Below, one piece after another: positions 41,161 to 51,262 of a DNA stretch of 64,000 bases. Under the pieces are notes generated by a model, which saw nothing but the letters and a program-made list of their open reading frames with translations, was not told the origin of the DNA and searched no databases. The DNA comes from Paraniabella ginsengisoli. GTDB lineage: Bacteria; Bacteroidota; Bacteroidia; Chitinophagales; Chitinophagaceae. The stretch covers positions 372,001-436,000 of the forward strand of contig NZ_JAKWBL010000003.1 in NCBI RefSeq assembly GCF_022513635.1, given 5' to 3'. Made by a program: the position numbers and the translations under genes. Numbering within the stretch: the stretch's first letter is position 1; the number at the start of each line of letters is the position of its first letter.

Positions 41161-41643
41161 TTTCACGCAACGGGACGAAGAAAACAAAGAAACAACGGAT
41201 GGATGAAAACAGGTTGATACAACGTGAAAATGAGTTGGCAAAAATTGCTTTGGATGTCTGTTTTCGAATTCATAAACTTTATGGGCCGGGTCTCTTTGAA
41301 AGTGTGTATGAAGAAATATTTTGTTATGAACTACAAAAGGAAAATGTCTTTTTTGAAAAGCAAAAGGCTATTCCACTTGTTCATCAGGAAATAAAATTAG
41401 ACGCAGGGTTTAGAGCAGATGTAATTATAGAAAATAAGTTGTTAGTAGAATTGAAGTCAGTAGAAACCGTTGCTGATGTTCATTATAAGCAGGTGCAGAC
41501 CTATTTAAAGTTAGCTAATTTGAAATTAGGATTATTGATAAACTTTAATGTGGTCTACCTTAAAGATGGAATTAAAAGAATTATAAATACGTATTAGAAT
41601 AATCGTTGTGTTCGTTGTCTTTCGTTGTATTCTTTGTGTGAAA
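41161..41643. mobile_element. inverted-repeat-bounded GxxExxY cassette inserted between nuoF and nuoG
   Basis: The left arm (41161-41200, beginning TTTCACGCAACGGGACGAAG) and the right arm (41601-41643, reverse complement beginning TTTCACACAAAGAATACAAC) are imperfect inverted repeats, sharing TTTCACnCAA ends and an ACAACG-rich interior. Between them lies a single gene of the GxxExxY family. The left arm abuts the nuoF stop and the right arm ends nine bases before nuoG. No transposase is present, so movement, if any, would be in trans. Repeats of the TTTCACGCAAAG type are common in Bacteroidota genomes, from memory. Confidence 0.65.
41199..41597 (+). CDS. GxxExxY family protein (PD-(D/E)XK nuclease-like)
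   Basis: The 132-aa protein has the family's name motif GLFESVY (residues about 30-36) after ALDVCFRIHKLYGP. The PD-(D/E)XK-like core follows: FRADVIIENKLLVELKSVE supplies D...E-x-K, then VHYKQVQTYLKLANLKLGLLINF and the end IKRIINTY. The family (TIGR04256/PF13366) is a presumed nuclease of unknown role, often present in several copies per genome. It interrupts an otherwise standard complex I operon and lies inside inverted repeats, which marks it as acquired. Confidence 0.9.
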   Translation: MDENRLIQRENELAKIALDVCFRIHKLYGPGLFESVYEEIFCYELQKENVFFEKQKAIPLVHQEIKLDAGFRADVIIENKLLVELKSVETVADVHYKQVQTYLKLANLKLGLLINFNVVYLKDGIKRIINTY

Positions 41644-41651
41644 TTTTTTAA

Positions 41652-42800
41652 ATGGCTGAAGAAATAAAACAAGAACCACCGGCAAACTTTAAAGTAACCA
41701 TTGACAATGTTACCGTAGAAGTAGCACCCGGTACAACTATATTACAGGCAGCGCGAATGGTTGGCGGCGATGTAACGCCTCCGGCTATGTGCTTTTATAC
41801 ACCACTGAAAGGCAGTGGTGGTAAATGCCGCACTTGTCTTGTGGAAGTAAGCAAAGGCTCTGAAAAAGACCCACGCCCCATGCCTAAGCTGGTAGCAAGT
41901 TGCCGTACTGGCGTAATGGATGGCATGGAAGTCAAAAGCATTACCAGCCAGCGTGTGTTGGATGCACGTGCAGGTGTTGTCGAATTTTTATTATTAAATC
42001 ATCCGCTGGATTGCCCTATTTGCGATCAGGCTGGCGAATGTCATTTGCAGGATTTGAGCTACGAGCATGGCCGCGAAGGAACGCGATATGAATTTAAAAG
42101 AAGAACTTTTAAAAAACATAATCTCGGAAAATACATTCAACTACACATGACGCGTTGCATCTTGTGTTATCGTTGTGTATTTACGGCCGATCAGCTAACA
42201 AACACGCGCCAACACGGTGTTTTAGACCGTGGCGACCATGCCGAAATTGCTACTTATATCGAGAAATCGTTAGACAATGATTTTATTGGAAACGTTATAG
42301 ATGTTTGTCCGGTGGGCGCTTTGACTGACAAAACATTTCGTTTCAAAAATCGGGTATGGTTTACTAAACCAGAAGATGCACATCGTGATTGCGATAAATG
42401 CTGCGGAAAAGTTACATTATGGAAACGTGGCGATGAAGTATTGCGTGTAACTGCCCGTAAAGATCAATGGGGTGAAATAATGGATAGCGAAGACGGCAAA
42501 ACAGGATGGATATGTAACGAATGTCGTTTTGATAAAAAAGAGGTGAAAGACTGGATAATTGAAGGGCCGACAAAAGTAGCACGTCATTCTGTTATCGGTG
42601 CCAATCATTACGAAGTGCTGGACAAACCGAAAGAAACTATAGCAGAAGTAATGGGTGGGCGTCAACCTAAATTGTTGCTGGATATTCATAATATCAGTGA
42701 CGTAAATGATCCGTCGGTTGATTTAAGTAAAATAGATGGCCCGGCAACAGGTGCGGTTTTTAATAAAAAGAATTTGATAGAAAAAGAGACTAATAATTAA
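41652..42800 (+). CDS. nuoG: NADH-quinone oxidoreductase subunit G, short form
   Basis: The N-terminal 2Fe-2S ferredoxin domain ([21 protein letters not shown], then VASCRTGV) is followed by the [18 protein letters not shown] motif and 4Fe-4S ligands in [15 protein letters not shown] and [11 protein letters not shown]. The next region ([23 protein letters not shown]) is the start of the molybdopterin-oxidoreductase-like part, but the protein ends at 382 aa, so the large C-terminal domain of the E. coli type (about 900 aa) is missing. No frameshift is visible at the stop. Short NuoG forms occur in Bacteroidota. Confidence 0.93.
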   Translation: MAEEIKQEPPANFKVTIDNVTVEVAPGTTILQAARMVGGDVTPPAMCFYTPLKGSGGKCRTCLVEVSKGSEKDPRPMPKLVASCRTGVMDGMEVKSITSQRVLDARAGVVEFLLLNHPLDCPICDQAGECHLQDLSYEHGREGTRYEFKRRTFKKHNLGKYIQLHMTRCILCYRCVFTADQLTNTRQHGVLDRGDHAEIATYIEKSLDNDFIGNVIDVCPVGALTDKTFRFKNRVWFTKPEDAHRDCDKCCGKVTLWKRGDEVLRVTARKDQWGEIMDSEDGKTGWICNECRFDKKEVKDWIIEGPTKVARHSVIGANHYEVLDKPKETIAEVMGGRQPKLLLDIHNISDVNDPSVDLSKIDGPATGAVFNKKNLIEKETNN

Positions 42801-42802
42801 TT

Positions 42803-43850
42803 ATGTACTTACTCGCAATAGATTGGTTTTTTATTATCGAAAAATTGATTTTAATAGCATTGGTGGTTACTCTTTCCATGATCGTTGCCATGTACGCCAC
42901 CTATGGCGAAAGAAAAGTGGCCGCTTTTATGCAGGACAGGATCGGGCCTAACCGCGCGGGGCCATTTGGTTTATTGCAGCCGCTTGCCGATGGTGGTAAA
43001 CTTTTTTTAAAGAAGAAATTATACCATTGGCTTCGTCGAAGTTTTTATTTGTACTAGGGCCAGTGCTGGCCATGGTTACAGCTTTGCTTACCAGCGCAGT
43101 TATTCCCTGGGGTTCGCCTGCTTTAGTAGCCGGAAGAACAGTGCCTTTGCAAATTGCAGATATTAATATCGGTATTCTGTATGTGTTTGGTGTAGTAAGC
43201 TTGGGTGTGTATGGTATTATGATTGGAGGCTGGGCTTCTAATAATAAATTTTCTTTGTTAGCTGCCATTCGTGGCGCGTCGCAAATGATTTCTTACGAAC
43301 TGGCAATGGGCCTTTCATTGATCGCCGTTTTAATGCTTACCGGTTCTTTGCAAATGAGCACGATTGTGCAAAACCAGTTGGATAACGGATGGAATGTTGT
43401 TTACCAACCCTTAGGGTTTATTATATTCTTTATTTGTGCGCTGGCTGAATGTAACCGCACACCATTCGATTTACCGGAAGCAGAAAATGAATTAAACTTT
43501 GGTTACCACCAGGAATATTCCAGTATGAAATTGGGATTTTATCTTTTTGCTGAATATATCAATATGTTCATCAGCGGTGTAATTATGGCGACATTATATT
43601 TTGGTGGTTATGATATTCCTTTTGTGAATGAAGCCAACTGGGGTATTTCTCAAAACTTATTGGCATTTATCAGCTTTGCGGTATTGCTGGCTAAAGCATT
43701 CTTTTTGTATTTGTGTTTATGTGGATCCGCTGGACCATTCCACGTTTCCGCTTTGACCAATTAATGCATTTGGGTTGGAAAAGGCTGGTGCCGCTGGCGT
43801 TGGTCAATATGTTGATAACGGCGTTGGTGGTACTGCTTTTGAATAGATGA
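42803..43850 (+). CDS. nuoH: NADH-quinone oxidoreductase subunit H (two frameshifts)
   Basis: The membrane subunit at the quinone site. The first part ([31 protein letters not shown]) breaks in the T7 run near 43003-43009 and continues as [26 protein letters not shown]. The motif [24 protein letters not shown] with [12 protein letters not shown] is intact. A second shift near 43705 leads into [22 protein letters not shown], the usual C-terminus, with a stop at 43850. About 348 aa. It starts only two bases after nuoG. Confidence 0.94.
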
Positions 43851-44022
43851 TAGTTGTTAGTTGACTGATGACAGGAGAAAAGAAAATAGTTGATATATGT
43901 ACTACAGTTGAAGAGTGCGACGCAAGGAAGATGATAGTTGCACAAAAGCTGGGAACATAAATAAGATGACGGACGACAGAGAACAGGAAACCTGTCAACT
44001 TTCATCTGTCATCTGCCAACTA
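43851..44022. repeat. inverted-repeat element between nuoH and nuoI
   Basis: Left arm TTAGTTGACTGATGACAGGA (43857-43876) and right arm CCTGTCAACTTTCATCTGTC (43991-44010, continuing to 44022) are imperfect inverted repeats built of TGACAGATGAC units. The dispersed repeat core GTGCGACGCAA (43915-43925) lies inside. A promoter-like TATATTTGC follows at 44027. A similar arrangement is found before accD. Confidence 0.6.
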
Positions 44023-44026
44023 AACT

Positions 44027-44035
44027 TATATTTGC
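44027..44035 (+). promoter_or_regulatory. candidate internal promoter before nuoI
   Basis: TATATTTGC matches the Bacteroidota -7 box TAnnTTTG and lies 30 bases before the nuoI ATG, just past an inverted-repeat element. It may restart transcription within the long nuo operon. No good -33 box is evident. Confidence 0.42.
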
Positions 44036-44064
44036 GAAAATTTTAAAATATTGCTCGAAAACTA

Positions 44065-44630
44065 ATGGGTATTCAATATACAAATAGGGCCAAGCCGGTA
44101 GATCGCAGTCCGATGACCTTTATGGAGCGGATGTACCTTTGGAATATTTTGAAGGGAATGGGAATAACGTTGAAACACTTTTTTAAGAAGAAGGCAACGA
44201 TAAAATATCCCGAAGAAACAAGGCCTTTTAGTAAAGTTTTTCGTGGCCTGCACATTTTGAATCGTGATGAGGAAGGCCGTGAAAGATGTACTGCGTGCGG
44301 CTTGTGCGCAGTTGCCTGCCCGGCAGAAGCTATTACAATGGAAGCGGCGGAAAGAGAAGAAGGTGAAGAAAGTTTATATCGAGAAGAAAAATACGCAGCA
44401 AAATATGAGATCAATATGTTGCGTTGTATTTTCTGCGGTTATTGCGAAGAAGCTTGTCCGAAAGATGCCATTTATCTTTCTCAAACATTTACTCCATCTA
44501 ATTACGACCGCAAAGGTTTTATTTATAAAAAGAAGATTTGCTGATCCCTAATCCGGTTACCGAGCCGGAAGCTTATCAAAAAGCGTTGGGAACAATTAAT
44601 AAAGAAACTAAAACAGCGGAAGCTAATTAA
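44065..44630 (+). CDS. nuoI: NADH-quinone oxidoreductase subunit I (C-terminal frameshift)
   Basis: The 8Fe ferredoxin-type subunit linking the arms. Its two 4Fe-4S motifs are intact: CTACGLCAVACPAEAI and CIFCGYCEEACPKDAIYL. The N-terminal amphipathic helix (MYLWNILKGMGITLKHFFKK) is typical. A shift in the A-rich run near 44527-44535 causes an early stop at 44544; the other frame continues as EDLLIPNPVTEPEAYQKAL to TAA at 44630, giving about 188 aa. Confidence 0.95.
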
Positions 44631-44635
44631 GGGCA

Positions 44636-45133
44636 ATGGGAATTACACAAATACTTTTCTGGATTCTTACAGTGGCGGCATTGTTCAGCGCCATTATGGT
44701 GGTGAGCAGCAAAAACCCCGTGCATAGCGTGTTGTGGCTGGTAGCAACATTTTTTGCCATATCAGGCCATTATATTTTATTGAACGCACAGTTTCTGGCT
44801 ATTGTAAATATTATTGTATATGCAGGCGCCATCATGGTTTTATTTCTGTTTGTAATAATGCTGATGAACCTGAACAAAAGCACAGAACCTGTTAAAAATC
44901 GCTGGTTACAAATTATTGGAATATTATCTGGCGGCTGCTTGTTATTAGTATTAGTAGCGGCGTTAAGAAATACTGAAGTTTCAAAAAATATTGTGGAAGT
45001 GAGTACAGGTGATGCAGGTTTGATCAAAAATTTAGGTCGTGAGTTGTTCACCACTTTTGTAGTGCCATTTGAAATAAGCAGTATATTATTTTTAAGTGCG
45101 ATGGTGGGTGCTGTGGTAATTGGGAAGAAATAG
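44636..45133 (+). CDS. nuoJ: NADH-quinone oxidoreductase subunit J
   Basis: The 165-aa membrane subunit has five spans and the family motif KNPVHSVLWLVATFFAISGHYILLNAQFLAI with VNIIVYAGAIMVLFLFVIMLM. It begins five bases after the nuoI stop. Full length, no break. Confidence 0.95.
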   Translation: MGITQILFWILTVAALFSAIMVVSSKNPVHSVLWLVATFFAISGHYILLNAQFLAIVNIIVYAGAIMVLFLFVIMLMNLNKSTEPVKNRWLQIIGILSGGCLLLVLVAALRNTEVSKNIVEVSTGDAGLIKNLGRELFTTFVVPFEISSILFLSAMVGAVVIGKK

Positions 45134-45138
45134 CCCTG

Positions 45139-45270
45139 CAAACCTCCCAAAAGGAGAGGCTTACGAAGAGGTTGATTATATAAAAAATCTTTACTTATTT
45201 GAATTGTGTTATTCTTTAGAAATACTAAACTTTAAAACATTAAGCCCCTCCTCCGGAGGGTTGGGGAGGC
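45139..45270. repeat. GC-rich palindromic repeats between nuoJ and nuoK
   Basis: CCTCCCAAAAGGAGAGG (45143-45159) and CCCCTCCTCCGGAGGGTTGG (45245-45264) with GGAGGC after it. Both belong to the CCTCTCCTTTGGAGAGGGTTGGGG-like repeat class seen in intergenic DNA of many Bacteroidota. Sister copies lie at 45613 and 47564. Confidence 0.65.
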
Positions 45271-45276
45271 CGCATT

Positions 45277-45600
45277 ATGCCTATAAATTATTATATCGTT
45301 TTGGCTTTATCACTATTCAGTATTGGTATAGTGGGTGTACTTACCCGCCGTAATGCCATTATTGTATTTATGTGTATAGAATTGATGTTGAACTCGGTAA
45401 ACCTTTTGCTGGTGGCGTTTTCTAAAATGCAGGCAGCACAAGATGCCGTGCAGGTGGCCGCAGCTGATGGGCAGTTGTTTGTATTTTTTATAATGGTAGT
45501 AGCCGCGGCTGAAGTGAGTGTAGGGCTTGCCATTATTGTAATGATGTATCGTAATATTCACTCGGTGGATATTAATTTTTTAAACAGGTTGAAACATTAA
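45277..45600 (+). CDS. nuoK: NADH-quinone oxidoreductase subunit K
   Basis: The 107-aa three-span subunit. NuoK signatures are present: [36 protein letters not shown] with both conserved glutamates (in IEL and in [16 protein letters not shown]). Full length. It lies between two palindromic-repeat clusters. Confidence 0.96.
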   Translation: MPINYYIVLALSLFSIGIVGVLTRRNAIIVFMCIELMLNSVNLLLVAFSKMQAAQDAVQVAAADGQLFVFFIMVVAAAEVSVGLAIIVMMYRNIHSVDINFLNRLKH

Positions 45601-45612
45601 TGAAATATATTT

Positions 45613-45650
45613 CCTTCTCCCCTCTCCTTTGGAGAGGGTTGGGGGTGAGG
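45613..45650. repeat. GC-rich palindromic repeat between nuoK and nuoL
   Basis: CCCTCTCCTTTGGAGAGGGT (45620-45639) followed by TGGGGGTGAGG. The stem CCCTCTCC/GGAGAGGG is perfect around a TTT loop. Confidence 0.68.
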
Positions 45651-45665
45651 TCATAAATTATTTGA

Positions 45666-47561
45666 ATGAAAATTGAACTGATCTTAATACCATTATTACC
45701 ACTTATTGGCTTTTTGCTAAATGGGTTATTAAGAAACTATTTGTCTAAAGGAGTTACAGGAATTATTGGAAGCGGAACCATATTGGGTTCGTTTATACTA
45801 AGCGTAATAGCGTTTATGCAAGTGCGCGCGGGCAACATCGCTGTTGTTGAATATTTCGATTTCATTAATGTAGGCTCGTTAAACATTCCTTTTGCCTTTC
45901 AGGTGGATGAGTTGACTTCGATATTTTTATTAATCATTACAGGTGTTGGATTTTTAATTCATGTATATTCTACTTCGTATATGCACGATGAAAAACCATA
46001 TCATTTTGCCCGGTATTTTGCTTATCTCAATCTGTTCGTCTTTTCGATGCTGCTGCTGGTAGGGCGCCAACTTTGTGATCATGTTTATTGGTTGGGAAGG
46101 CGTTGGCTTGTGTTCTTATTTGCTCATAGGTTTTTGGTTTAAGAAAGAAGATTATACCAAAGCGGCATCAAAGGCTTTTATCATGAATCGCATTGGCGAT
46201 TTGGCTTTTCTAATCGCCTTGTTTATGCTGATTAATAAACTTGGCACCGTAACTTTTAGCGAAATATTTACTACAGAAGCGTTAGCAAAACTTTCCAGCT
46301 TCGATATCACAATTATCACCACTTTATTATTTGTTGGCGCCACAGGCAAAAGCGCACAAATACCTTTATATACTTGGTTACCCGATGCGATGGCTGGCCC
46401 AACGCCTGTGTCTGCTTTGATCCACGCCGCAACAATGGTTACCGCCGGTATTTATATGATTGCCCGTAGCAACCTGATGTATTCCATGGCACCAGGCACT
46501 TTAAATTGCATTGCCATCATTGGTATTGCAACGGCTCTGTTAGCTGCAAGCATTGCCCTAAAACAAAATGATATTAAAAAGTATTGGCCTACTCTACCGT
46601 AAGCCAGTTGGGTTATATGTTTTTAGCATTGGGAACAGGTGCTTATGTAGCCGCAGTTTTTCATGTAATGACGCATGCTTTCTTTAAAGCATTATTGTTC
46701 TTAGGAAGCGGTAGTGTTATTCACGCCATGGGCGGCGAGCAGGATATGCGCAAAATGGGCGGCTTGTCCAAATACATGAAAATAACCAACATTACTTTTC
46801 TATTAGGATGTTTAGCTATCGCAGGTATTCCAGGCTTTTCGGGCTTCTTCTCAAAAGATGAAATACTGGCTGGAGCATTTGCCACATCGCCGGTGCTTTA
46901 TGCATTAGGATTATTTGGTGCCTTGCTTACGGCTTTTTATATGTTCCGTTTGTATGCTACAACATTTAAAGGAAGTTTCCGTGGCTCGCACGAACAGGAA
47001 CATCATTTGCATGAAAGTCCTGCTGCTATTACAATACCATTGATCATACTTGCTATACTTTCTGTAATCGCCGGTTATATTGGTGTTCCTGAATTTATTA
47101 TGCATGGTGCGCATTCGTTGAAAGATTTCCTTCATCCGATTTTCGAACAATCTTATGCGATCTTACCAAAGCATGAAGTATCGCATAGCACAGAGTGGAT
47201 ATTAACGGGCGTTTCTTCTTTATTAATTATTACAATGGTGATTTTGGCCTGGACGAGGTACAGCAAGAAACCTGATATGGAAGAAGCGAAAGGCTTTGGT
47301 AAATTGTTACAGGAAAAATGGTATGTTGATGAAATTTACAACAGCATCATTGTAAAACCATTGAATGCTTTAGGAGTTTTCTTCAATAATATTTTTGAAA
47401 CGAAAATAGTAGATGGAATTGTAAATGGTGTGGGACGCTTGGTGAATTATGGCGGACGCCAGTTACGTTGGTTGCAAAGCGGACAAACAGGTGCATATAT
47501 TTTAATGATGGTATTAGGTGCATTGGTTGTATTTGCATTGCAGTTCTTTTTGAGAAAATAA
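45666..47561 (+). CDS. nuoL: NADH-quinone oxidoreductase subunit L (two frameshifts)
   Basis: The largest antiporter-like subunit, about 630 aa once corrected. Parts: 45666-46060 (N-terminal spans, HVYSTSYMHDEKPYHFARYF), 46075-46577 (FIGWEGVGLCSYLLIGFWF, TWLPDAMAGPTPVSALIHAATMVTAGIY with the key lysine and histidines), and 46584-47561 (LGYMFLALGTGAYVAAVFHVMTHAFFKALLFLGSGSVIHAMGGEQDMRKMGG, given in family order). Breaks lie near 46063 and 46575. The lateral helix region follows and it ends with a final membrane span at 47530-47555. Confidence 0.95.
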
Positions 47562-47563
47562 GG

Positions 47564-47669
47564 CCCATCCCCAACCCTTCCCAAAGGGAAGGGGTTAGAA
47601 CTTACAGAAATAAATGATTTTTAAAATTTAAAACCCATTTCCAAAAGTCCCCTTTGGGGGATTAGGGGC
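47564..47669. repeat. two GC-rich palindromic repeats between nuoL and nuoM
   Basis: CCCAACCCTTCCCAAAGGGA (47570-47589) plus AGGGGTT, and AGTCCCCTTTGGGGGATTAG (47647-47666) plus GGG. Both are CCCTT/AAGGG-type hairpins of the same class as those near 45250 and 45620. Confidence 0.65.
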
Positions 47670-47679
47670 TGTATTATTT

Positions 47680-49156
47680 ATGATCATATTGTTGTTAATA
47701 TTAATTCCATTACTTAGCGGCATTCTTACTTTTTCATAAAGAAAGAAGCTGGTGCAAGAACCTGGTCATTACTGGCAGCCATCGCTACTTTTATTGTTGC
47801 TATACTCGCTTTTACCTGCTACAGCAATAATGCAGAAGCCTTGAGCTACAACGCAAGCTGGATGGGCATTTTAAATAGCAGCTTTGCTATTAAGGCCGAT
47901 GGCATGGGCGCTATGCTTTGTATGTTGACGGCAGTATCTTTTCCATTGATATTTATTTCAACATGGACTACGGCTTATAAAAATGCTAAGAACTTTTTAG
48001 GTTTAATGCTATTAACCCAGGCCGGATTGATGGGCGTGTTTTTGGCAATGGACGCCTTACTGTTTTATTTCTTTTGGGAACTGGCTTTGATTCCTGTTTA
48101 CTTTATCTGTTCGCAGTGGGGTAACGAAAGACGCATTAAAGTAACTTTCAAATTCTTCATTTACACTTTTGTTGGTTCGCTTTTAATGCTGATTGGTATT
48201 TTGTACATCTATTCAAAAACCAATTCTTTTGCAATTGAAGCTTTTTATAATTCAGCGCTAGATTCAAAACAGCAAATGTGGGTATTCTGGCTATTCTTTG
48301 TGGCTTTTGCTATTAAGATGCCTATATTTCCTTTGCATACCTGGCAACCTGATGCTTACGAGCAATCACCCACTGCTGCTACAATGGTATTAAGTGGTGT
48401 TATGGTAAAAATGGGTGTGCTGGGTTTATTGCGTTGGCTATTGCCTGTCTTGCCTATTGCTTCATACAGTTGGGGCGACACTGTATCTACAATGGCTGTA
48501 ATCGGAATTATTTACGCTTCGCTGATTGCTTTTCAGCAAGATGACATGAAGCGTTTGGTAGCCTACTCTTCTATCGCGCATATCGGGCTGATGTGTATTG
48601 CTGTATTTGCAGAAACAAGAAGCAGCATACAGGGAACGATGTTACAAATGTTTTCTCACGGTATCAACATATTAGGCATGTGGATCATCGTAGAAATTAT
48701 TGAAAGAAAATTTGGTACAAGAAAGATGAGCGAATTAGGAGGTATCGCGAAAAAAGCGCCGGCACTTACCATATTCTTTTTCGTGATCGCTTTCGCAAAT
48801 ATTGCATTACCGCTGACCAACGCATTTGTTGGCGAGTTCCTGATGTTTAATGGCATTTTAAGTTCTCCAATAACACATTATGGCATTGCATTTACAGTAG
48901 CGCCGGAACGGGTGTTATCCTTGGTGCAGTTTACACATTAAAAATGGCACGTAAAGTTTTCTTAGGCGAAACAAACAGTTTGACAGAACAAGGAACTGAT
49001 ATCGCTTTTCATGAGAAAGCAATATTGGGTATCATCGTAGTTACTATCATTGTGGCTGGTGTTTATCCGCAACATTTATTACATTCTTTCGAAGATATAA
49101 CGAATTCAATTTTACATAAATCAGATGTGCTTCCTTTATTAAAACTGAAGCATTAA
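47680..49156 (+). CDS. nuoM: NADH-quinone oxidoreductase subunit M (two frameshifts)
   Basis: Starts at ATG 47680 (MIILLLILIPLLSGILTF), breaks in the T5 run near 47730-47735, and continues as IKKEAGARTWSLLAAIATF. The core is intact: FLAMDALLFYFFWELALIPVYFIC (conserved glutamate), KMPIFPLHTWQPDAYEQSPTAATMVLSGVMVKMGVLGL and SIAHIGLM. A second shift near 48897 leads to GTGVILGAVYTLKMARKVFLG and the stop at 49156. About 490 aa, family length. Confidence 0.95.
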
Positions 49157-49166
49157 GCAATAAAGT

Positions 49167-50542
49167 ATGAACGCATTAGTACTCTCTGCAATTTTTGGCG
49201 TTGTTATGATGTTTAGTGGCGTAGTGTTTAAAAGAAACGCGCCCATTAAAACTACAGGCATTATCGCAATGATTTTGCTGTTAATTGTTAATTGCATGGA
49301 AATGAAAAACATTAAACTTTTTAAGTTTGATGTTTCCGCTTTTATGGTTTTTGATGGCTACGCACTTTTCTTTAATTCCATCGCCATTTTTGCTACGCTG
49401 ATTTACTTAATACTTACTTCAAATGAGATAGAAAAAGTAGGCCGCAACCTTGCCGACTATTTTGCATTGATCTTTTTCATTATAGCGGGTATTACTTTAA
49501 CTACCAGTTTTAAATCATTATTGATACTTTTTTAGGAATCGAGATCATTTCTATTCCGCTTTACATCCTTACAGGTTCTGATAAAAAGAACCTGAAAAGT
49601 AATGAAGCCGCGCTGAAGTATTTTTTAATGGGATCATTTTCTACAGGCATTATGTTAATGGGCATTGCGCTCATCTACGGATCGCAGGGAACTTTTACTA
49701 TTGATAAGATGAACTTTGCTTTGGAAACTAAACTGCCTAACCTTCATATTGCAGGTATGCTATTATTGCTGTTTGCGATGAGCTTTAAAGCATCTGTAGC
49801 TCCCTTCCACTTTTGGACACCAGATGTGTATGACGGAGCGCCAACCGTATTTACTTCCTTCATGGCTACCATTGTTAAAGCTGCCGTGTTTGTAGGTTTT
49901 GTTCGTTTATTTGGTGGTGCTTTTGGAAAACTGCAAGAAACCTGGTCGATATGGGTGGCGGTAATGATAGCTGCTACGCTGTTTGTCGGCAATATCACCG
50001 CAGTGTTTCAGCAAAGTGTTAAACGCATGCTTTCCTACTCAAGTATTGCGCAGGCAGGCTTTCTTCTTTTTGCGGTGTATGCAATGAACGATGCAGGCCG
50101 CGAAGGTTTGCTCATTTATTCAGCCGCTTACTGTTTGGCAACTATCGGCATTTTTGCAGTACTTAGCAAAATGACTGATTACAGCTTTGAAGGATTTAAC
50201 GGATTAGCTAAGCATCAACCCGTGTTAGCATTTACCACAACAATCTGTCTTTTATCTTTAGCTGGCATTCCTCTAACTGCAGGCTTTCTAGGCAAATTCT
50301 ATATGCTAAAAGCGGCCATTGCTACAGGCCACCATTTATGGCTGGTAATTTTTGCGGTGATAATGGCAGCCGTAAGTGTTTACTATTATTTCCGCGTTAT
50401 ACAAGCCATGTACTTTAAAGACGGACCCATGCAATCGGTTAAAGCCACAAGCTTTGAGAAATATACGCTAATGATTGTTTGCGCACTGATTGTTTTATTG
50501 GGCGTGTTCCCAAATATCTTTTTGAATTGGTTGTATTTTTGA
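49167..50542 (+). CDS. nuoN: NADH-quinone oxidoreductase subunit N (one frameshift)
   Basis: Last gene of the operon. The N-terminal frame (49167-49535) ends in ...TTSFKSLLILF at a T6 run (about 49528-49534); the following frame continues as FLGIEIISIPLYILTGSDKK and on through FHFWTPDVYDGAPTVFTSFMATIVKAAVFVGFVRLF and SYSSIAQAGFLLFAVYA. Conserved glutamate and lysine residues of the antiporter-like fold are present. About 458 aa corrected. An inverted-repeat-bounded cassette begins two bases after its stop. Confidence 0.94.
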
Positions 50543-50677
50543 CCTGGATTTTTGGATTAATTAGATTTGCGGGATTGGGTAAGTGATGTGGTTGCATAAA
50601 TTTTTCTTTATGTAGATGTTACAGACCCATTTTTATAGCGTGAAATCCCAACCCAATTAATCTGTAAATTTGCGATT

Positions 50678-51262
50678 ATGAGGGACAAAAAGCTTTACAT
50701 AATCGCAGGTTGTAATGGAGCTGGAAAAACTACTGCTTCATTTACTATTTTGCCCGAAATTTTGGATTGTAAAGAGTTTGTCAATGCAGACGAGATTGCG
50801 AAGGGCTTATCCCCATTTCAACCTGAAAAGGTTTCATTTGAAGCCGGGCGAATAATGCTAAAAAGGATTAATGAACTTTTGAGTAACAATGAAAGTTTTG
50901 CGTTTGAAACAACTTTAGCAACCAAAAGTTATAAAACTAAAATTCTTGAAGCAAGACAAAATGGTTACACGATAACATTACTGTTCTTTTGGCTTCAAAG
51001 TGTAGCATTAGCGAAAGAAAGAGTAAAAATAAGAGTTTGGGAAGGTGGACATAATATTCCGGATGACATCATTGAAAGACGATATTTTAAAGGGATAAAA
51101 AACCTGTTCGACCTTTATTTACCAATTATTGACGGTGCTTTTTTGTTCGACAATTCAAACGGGAAACATGAATTAATTGCCCAAAAAACTGTTGACAACC
51201 AACTAACAATTATTGATGAATTGAAGTTTAACCAACTAAATAAATATTATGACCACAGTTGA
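50678..51262 (+). CDS. zeta-toxin-like P-loop ATPase/kinase
   Basis: The 194-aa protein begins LYIIAGCNGAGKTTASF, a Walker A motif (GxxGxGKT, residues 11-18). FVNADEIAKGLSPFQPEKVSFEAGRIMLKRI and FAFETTLATKSYKTKI follow, and GGHNIPDDIIERRYFKGIKN supplies the arginines that bind phosphate in the zeta-toxin/UDP-N-acetylglucosamine kinase family. Zeta toxins phosphorylate peptidoglycan precursors; whether this one does is inferred. It overlaps the next small gene by 14 bases and stands upstream of an Mrr-type enzyme. Confidence 0.87.
   Translation: MRDKKLYIIAGCNGAGKTTASFTILPEILDCKEFVNADEIAKGLSPFQPEKVSFEAGRIMLKRINELLSNNESFAFETTLATKSYKTKILEARQNGYTITLLFFWLQSVALAKERVKIRVWEGGHNIPDDIIERRYFKGIKNLFDLYLPIIDGAFLFDNSNGKHELIAQKTVDNQLTIIDELKFNQLNKYYDHS

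Noticed and set aside
45120-45353. A 77-codon frame between nuoJ and nuoK
   Set aside because: It crosses palindromic repeats and overlaps both nuo genes in the wrong frame.
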